Shown here: piece after piece, positions 58,331 to 64,000 of the stretch
How positions within the stretch are numbered: position 1 is the stretch's first letter
How the letters are laid out: each line of letters starts with the position of its first letter
DNA from: Glandiceps talaboti
Lineage: Eukaryota > Hemichordata > Enteropneusta > Spengelidae
Reading direction: 5' to 3'
Length of the DNA: 64,000 nucleotides
Assembly (NCBI RefSeq): GCF_964340395.1
Contig: NC_135562.1
Location: 797,501 to 861,500, forward strand
Notes under the pieces: model-generated
Databases searched by the model: none
What the model was told of the DNA's origin: nothing
The model's input: only the letters and a program-made list of their open reading frames with translations
Made by a program: the position numbers and the translations under genes

Positions 58331-61300
58331 TCAGTCAATTTTGACAGCAGCGTAAATTTTCCTTATAAAGGTGTAAGCGGCAAAGAAGCCGATAGTTCCT
58401 GTCAAGATCCAGAAAGTAAAGACCATGAGGAAGGTATATCCAAAGTACAGTAAACTAGGAATAAAGTCAACAATCTCCAACTGAAACACAAAATAGGAAA
58501 AAAAACAAAAGAATTAGCATAATTGGACACTGTGGGCACCATAACAATTGGGAGGACTGCTTTCAATCTTGGATTGTGGTCTCATGATAAGTGTCACAAA
58601 ACAAATGCCTGGTGGGTGCTTCCGTTGTATGGAAGTCGATCAGAGAATAGTATGCTGGGAAAATATCGGCATTGTCATGGCCATTGTCATGAGATCACAA
58701 CCTAATTTTGCTCACAAGGCTGCTGTAAAGATGCAAATGCCAAGAGAATTTATCGGGCAAATTCTTGCAGGCCAAGTTTCTCATATTCATGCGAAAATGT
58801 GGTCAAATTGACTTACTTTGTAACAAAGTAGAAAACTGCATAAATGAATACATAGAACATTATGATGAAAATGTCAAGACTTTATCGGCCAAATTCTTAC
58901 AGGCTGAGTATTTTCATATTCACGTTAAAATGTGGTCAAATTGACTTACTTTGTAACAAAGTAGAAAACTGCATAAAGGAATACATAGTCATAGAACATT
59001 ATGATGAAAATGTCAAGACTTTTTCGGCCAAATTCTTACGGGCCGAGTTTTTTCATATTCACGTTAAAATTGACTTACTTTGGTAACAAAGTAGAAAACA
59101 GCATAAAGGAATACATAGAACGCTGAACCACCTGATACTATAAAAGAACGCCACCACCAATGGTAGTCCTGTAAACAGATAAATAACAAAATAAATTAAT
59201 TACACTTTCTTAAAATTATAACTTAAATATTTTTCAGGCAATTGAAGTTTAAATTTTGGTGTTTGTCATTTATAAATTACATAATTCATTGAAGATCAGG
59301 GGGTATGTTTATTAAATGTAAGTGTCGGTAATCAATCATGTGACCAACCAGATGTCACATGATCCAAAACATTTGAATCACTTTAACTTATGAATTCTCA
59401 TAAGATTAATCCACATGTAAAGTCTGCCTTCTAGTCTAGTTTATAACACATTGTGTTCATATAGCCTCCAGTGATTGGCTTAAATCGTATCACATGATAT
59501 GGACTATTGCCACATAGTGACCTCAATTTGCATATATGGGCCACTATTCATATTCTAAACAGTACTTACCTCACCACATAGTTGGAAGTAAACCATCACT
59601 ATGGCAATTTGTGAACAGGAAATGACTAGGATAATAAATACTAGGAATAAGAAACCAAACAAATAGTAGAATTGGTTTTCCCAGATAGCCTGTAGATAGA
59701 AGACAAATCATACAATCATTAGATGTTATTCCCAATATTTTTCTACTTTCGGCCAAAGAAAATACAAGTGACCTAAGAAGGCTCTCGACTCGTAGTGACA
59801 ACCCTTAGGTCATGAATATTTTCCAGCTGAATGAAGAAACATAATTATACCAGTGCCAGTAATAGCAAAGAGAAATCGGTGAAAGTAATGGTAATTTTGA
59901 ACGTTTTGTCTCATATTTCATACACAGCAGAAGCAGTCACGTAGACATGCGTTGTCATGTCATAGACGTGCATTGTCGTGGCATAAGGCGTATATATTCC
60001 ATATTTTTTGTTGAACCTGGCTTGTGCATGGTGTAACGTCAATAATAACCCAGTAGTGACATAGAAATCTACATCATTGTATTTTTACAACTACTGACAC
60101 ACGTGTGTTAGACCATTATCTAGAGTTGTTTATATGTAGACAATGAAGTGTGTATAAGACCATTATCTAGAGTTGTTTATATGTAGACAATGAAGTGTGT
60201 ATAAGACCATTATCTAGAGTTGTTCATATGTAGGCAATGGAGTTACTGTAGTCTGTAAGATATGGAATTTTAGACACCCTAAATAAAGCTGTCTTCCCCT
60301 TGTGAAGTGGTGGCTGATAGGATGTGGTAGCTACAACAAGATGTATCCCACAGTGTAAAGTCAATGTGGTAGCTACAACACGATGTATCCCACAGTGTAA
60401 AGTCAATGTGGAAGCTACAACACGATGTATCCCACAGTGTAAAGTCAATGTGGTAGCTACAACAAGATGTATCCCACAGTGTAAAGTCAATGTGGTAGCT
60501 ACAACAAGATGTATCCCACAGTGTAAAGTCAATGTGGTAGCTACAACACGATGTATCCCACAGTGTAAAGTCAATGTGGAAGCTACAACACGATGTATCC
60601 CACAGTGTAAAGTCAATGTGGTAGCTACAACAAGATGTATCCCACAGTGTAAAGTCAATGTGGTAGCTACAACAAGATGTATCCCACAGTGTAAAGTCAA
60701 TGTGGTAGCTACAACAAGATGTATCCCACAGTGTAAAGTCAATGTGGTAGCTACAACAAGATGTATCCCACAGTGTAAAGTCAATGTGGTAGTTACAACA
60801 CGATGTATCCCACAGTGTAAAGTCAATGTGGTAGCTACAACAAGATGTATCCTACAGTGTAAAGTCAATGTGGTAGCTACAACAAGATGTATCCTACAGT
60901 GTCAAGTCAATGTGGTAGCTACAACACGATGTAACCCACAGTGTAAGGTCAATGTGGTAGCTACAACAAGATGTATCCCACAGTGTAAAGTCAATGTGGT
61001 AGCTACAACAAGATGTATCCCACAGTGTAAAGTCAATGTGGTAGCTACAACAAGATGTATCCCACAGTGTAAAGTCAATGTGGTAGCTACAACAAGATGT
61101 ATCCCACAGTGTAAAGTCAATGTGGTAGCTACAACAAGATGTATCCCACAGTGTAAAGTCAATGTGGTAGCTACAACAAGATGTATCCCACAGTGTAAAG
61201 TCAATGTGGTAGCTAAAACAAACAGAGTTGTCTAATTCATTGCATTCATGATCTGGAGTATTCAAATTGTATATAAGTGATATATGCTGTTTGTTTAGTT

Positions 61301-63545
61301 AGTAAATGTCTAGTAATTTGTATACTTACGGTGAGGATGAAGAACAATTCTATGAAGACTGCTCCAAAGGGCAAGATACCAGCCATTAATGTACTGTCAT
61401 TTAGAAAAACAATAAAACAAAGTAAGTCATTAGTTGGATAATTCAAGGTATGTATTATCACTCAATTCTTTCGACTTCAACACAAAATGTTTTCAACGAC
61501 AACATTGTAAAGAATGATTCAGAAGCATGCATTTAATTCCAAAGTGTTAGTTTCCTTCCAAAATACAATATCCCACAACATCTTAAGATAAGTACATAAT
61601 CAAATGAAAATTCATCTGTGTTGGTAAACTATTGTATCAAACTCAACTTTTGTTCCAAACACAAACTTGAAAATTGTACTTGACATTATTAACTGCACAC
61701 TTCAGTCTTTGTCAACACATTGATCCATAATCCATACACTTAATAATGACCATCATGAAACAGAGATGGAGGCCGATACTAATTTCCAGCCACCTATGAC
61801 CCATTATTAGCGTCAAGTGTCTGTAAGGTCACATGTTCTCAACAACAGATCAACCTGTTGACAAAGTCTGACGTATGCATAACAATTTTCAAGTTTGTGT
61901 TCAAAACAAAAGTTTAATTTGATACTAGATAAGTATACTTTGACAGGTTGATAAACTTTGGATGAATGAGTAATGATTGATTCCTACCTCAGTAATGGAT
62001 TCATATACCATATCTGTTCCGGTACTTGTCTAGGAATTTGATTGGTTCTAACTGGATGATCATATGGCTGTCAATATTATACAAAGACAAAAATTTACAC
62101 TTCTACATTATGGAAAAATAAACAAAGACATCATGCAAATTACCAAACCCCAACAACTAGAAATTTAACCAATACCCACAACATCACATGATAAGCTAGC
62201 TTTCAACTGTAAACTGTCAGTCTTGTTCACTCTATGATAGATGGTGCTGTTTACTATCAACTGTAAACTGTCAGTCTTGTTCACTCTATGATAGATGGCC
62301 CTGTTTATTATGGAGAACACTCCCATAGATCTTAGGGAGAAAATATCATCCTTCATCTCTATTCAAGTTATTGGGGTAGTTCTTGATGTAAATATCCACC
62401 TTGATGCTGTGCCGAAGCCAGTTAGTCTCTCAAAAATGCAATGATAGGTTGCGCTGTTCATTATGAGAACACTCCCATAGATCTCAGGGAGAAAATATCA
62501 TATTTCATCTCTGTTCAAGTTATTGGGGCAACATTTGATGTTAATAGCATCGAGTCCCCAATTCCATGTTTATGTCATAATTGGTGATGTTGATGTTATC
62601 TCAACAGATTTGATGTTTTTGTTCATTGATATGAGGGCTGTCTAACTCTACCTTGTTTATCCAGTGACGTGTGAACCCCTGCATTAAATAAGTAGCAGCA
62701 GCACTATCATTGCACTCACCTGTTTCCTATATCCAAAGAAATAGCCAAAGAACACTAAAGGTAATGAAATACCGAACCACATACACAGCAATGCTAACAT
62801 AGTGGTGAATGGTACAGCACCTGATGACCGCTTACCCCAAATAAAGAAGTTTAAGAAGAACTCAATGCCAAACACAATACTTGGGTACAACATTGCAGTC
62901 TGTCAAATAAAAACATAGAAATGTGATTAATAGAATTCAATTGTGATAGAGACATATGGGTGGAGATGGAGATGAGGGTAAGGGTGTGTTGATACAGCCA
63001 TGGATTCCCATAGAATGAGGGGGTGAACACCAGCAAATCAGAAGTAAATAGGTATATTGTTACGTTATATCTAAATATATACCACTGCTCTAGAATTTAG
63101 TTCATGTAAACCTTGTATTCTCCACACTTTAAACTTTAATTTTAACTTTTCATATTATATTGAAGCATATCCAAATGAGATAATGTGAGCTATACAATGC
63201 CCCCCCCCCCCACCCCCTCCAGTCTTTCTGTCAGACCATCAGGTTTTTAAAATAAACATAACGCAAGCAAAGGTGCACATCAAAGGCATTACACACCAGA
63301 TGTACAGTTAACCTTTGGCTTTTGTTCAGCAACCGTACACACAGATCCAAGGTTTTGTTACAAGACTACCTCCCTACTCTTCCAATCAGCGACTAAGAAA
63401 TGGTGATCAGTCTGTAGTGAAAACATCCTACAGTGAATACTAAGTATATTAACATCTGGAACATCTTACCATGAATGCAGCTCTTTTCCAATTGGTTCCT
63501 TTCATAGTTTTATACATTCTACCTGCATAGTATCCAGCAAAGGCA
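58331..63545 (-). CDS. TM9SF4: TM9SF4, nonaspanin family membrane protein (C-terminal part, gene continues beyond right edge)
   Basis: Seven exons in transcript order, 63545-63470, 62899-62720, 62067-61988, 61393-61330, 59689-59570, 59168-59079 and 58480-58331, join in phase to about 252 residues ending in TGA. Motifs include [120 protein letters not shown] and [22 protein letters not shown] and the ending KIYAAVKID match TM9SF4 better than TM9SF2. The hydrophobic stretches are the last six or so of nine membrane spans. The C-terminal KID fits the KxD/E COPI-binding Golgi-retention signal of the family, whose members sort transmembrane cargo in the Golgi/endosome system. The N-terminal luminal domain lies outside the window. 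The donor of the 59168-59079 exon is duplicated twice downstream. Confidence 0.94.
58800..59118. repeat. About 130-bp repeat spanning TM9SF4 penultimate exon donor
   Basis: In TM9SF4 sense, the exon end (TATTCCTTTATGC, TTTTCTACTTTGTTAC, AAA) and donor GTAAGTCAATTT recur twice further into the intron (donors near 58942 and 58812), separated by copies of about 130 bp of intron. The true donor is at 59079. Reading past it gives VSQF and then TAA. The copies have GTTACAAAG where the exon has GTTACCAAAG, a one-base loss that also breaks the frame. Confidence 0.9.
60104..60243. repeat. 47-bp unit, three copies, TM9SF4 intron
   Basis: GACCATTATCTAGAGTTGTT plus 27 bases, three copies with small differences. 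Confidence 0.92.
60313..61217. repeat. 42-bp minisatellite, TM9SF4 intron
   Basis: About 21.5 copies of GTGGTAGCTACAACAAGATG plus TATCCCACAGTGTAAAGTCAAT. AAGATG and ACGATG variants alternate in blocks (a four-unit block near 60370-60460 recurs at 60545-60640). Because 42 is divisible by three, open frames run through it on both strands (for example 60324-61235 plus); these are not genes. Confidence 0.97.
61400..61985. other. TM9SF4 intron, unique sequence
   Basis: AT-rich single-copy intron between exons 62067-61988 and 61393-61330. No element or gene is visible. Confidence 0.5.
62200..62540. repeat. Duplications in TM9SF4 intron
   Basis: ATCAACTGTAAACTGTCAGT and the following TCTATGATAGATGG occur twice, 56 bp apart. 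The adjoining block with GAACACTCCCATAGATCT, AGGGAGAAAATATCAT and TTCAAGTTATTGGGG (62310-62375) recurs with differences at 62465-62530. Confidence 0.88.
62903..63469. other. TM9SF4 intron, no distinct element
   Basis: Single-copy intron with a short C-rich run at 63200-63220. I see nothing else. Confidence 0.5.
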
Positions 63546-64000
63546 CTGTAATGACAAAATATAAACATATAATATGTAATGATCAAGTGAGGATAGTTCA
63601 ATGTCTATCTACATAGCTCTACATGGACACAGCATAAACATATGTAACTTGGGATGAAATCATGACTGTCAATTGGTGAGTAGTGGTTTGTTCAGAATCT
63701 GCGAGTGGCTAGTTTCAGCCCTGTCATTGGCATTTCTTACAAATGGCTAAAGTTGTCAGACAAGATTTGACCCACAACTGTACACCAGTCAACCAAGCTG
63801 TATAACTGGGGACCTGGTAGGATAGAGGTTGCAATGTGAATGCTTCTTTCCATGTAGTTCAGGCCGTGTAACAAATAATTGTACCGTTATACAACAGTAC
63901 CAGTAATAATAATTACAAATATGGTACATGTATCCACACTGCTATCAAAACCCTGATTCTCATTATCCTCGTCTCTACCTCACAACTTAATAAGGTGATA
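63546..64000. other. Start of a TM9SF4 intron running off the window
   Basis: No further TM9SF4 exon can be recognised before the window ends, so the next upstream exon lies beyond 64000. Confidence 0.5.

Noticed and set aside
60324-61235. 303-codon frame of 14-residue repeats ([14 protein letters not shown])
   Set aside because: By-product of a 42-bp intronic minisatellite in TM9SF4; the opposite strand is also open.

Overview
This is nuclear DNA of a bilaterian animal. Every recognisable gene is split into many short exons with GT-AG introns (plus one GC-AG and one apparent U12-type intron). The reconstructed proteins match animal TMEM214, TATDN1, a Kelch-like BTB protein, ELP3 and TM9SF4 over nearly their whole length. 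The compact, AT-rich, microsatellite- and minisatellite-laden introns suggest a marine invertebrate (deuterostome or lophotrochozoan). The sequence alone does not let me name the species.

Layout, left to right. 1-3.4 kb: exons of an unrecognised minus-strand gene (Thr-rich, secreted or mucin-like) among dinucleotide runs; it leaves the window on the left. 4.1-23.7 kb: TMEM214, plus strand, 16 coding exons, 680 codons. One of its introns is almost filled by a 5-kb array of 80-bp units, and the next carries a 1.5-kb G-quadruplex-forming array. 26.25-34.06 kb: TATDN1, minus strand, 13 exons, 305 codons. 35.87-40.30 kb: a BTB-BACK-Kelch protein, plus strand, 5 coding exons, 633 codons. 42.52-52.17 kb: ELP3, plus strand, 16 exons, 559 codons, catalytic subunit of Elongator. 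58.33-63.55 kb and off the right edge: the last seven exons of TM9SF4, minus strand. TMEM214/TATDN1 and ELP3/TM9SF4 are tail-to-tail; TATDN1/Kelch gene and left gene/TMEM214 are head-to-head. These are unrelated housekeeping genes and I see no sign of a functional cluster.

The unusual signal is in the repeats. Many short tandem arrays (units of about 50-130 bp, 2 to 16 copies) do not lie inside introns but straddle gene boundaries. The repeated unit contains the end of an exon together with its splice site, or the end of the coding sequence together with its stop codon. I count eight splice junctions in three genes (TMEM214, TATDN1, ELP3) plus one in TM9SF4 that are copied this way, and two stop codons (Kelch gene, ELP3). 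In each case the reading frame is kept only by the outermost, exon-side splice site, and nearly every decoy copy runs into an early stop. The exception is ELP3 exon 3, where the second donor would add 18 codons in frame.

Other points of note: a small foldback (Mutator-like) MITE family, with two inverted copies flanking ELP3 exon 12; a tRNA-tail-like retroposon with a 21-bp target duplication in the Kelch gene; and an apparent U12-type intron in ELP3.
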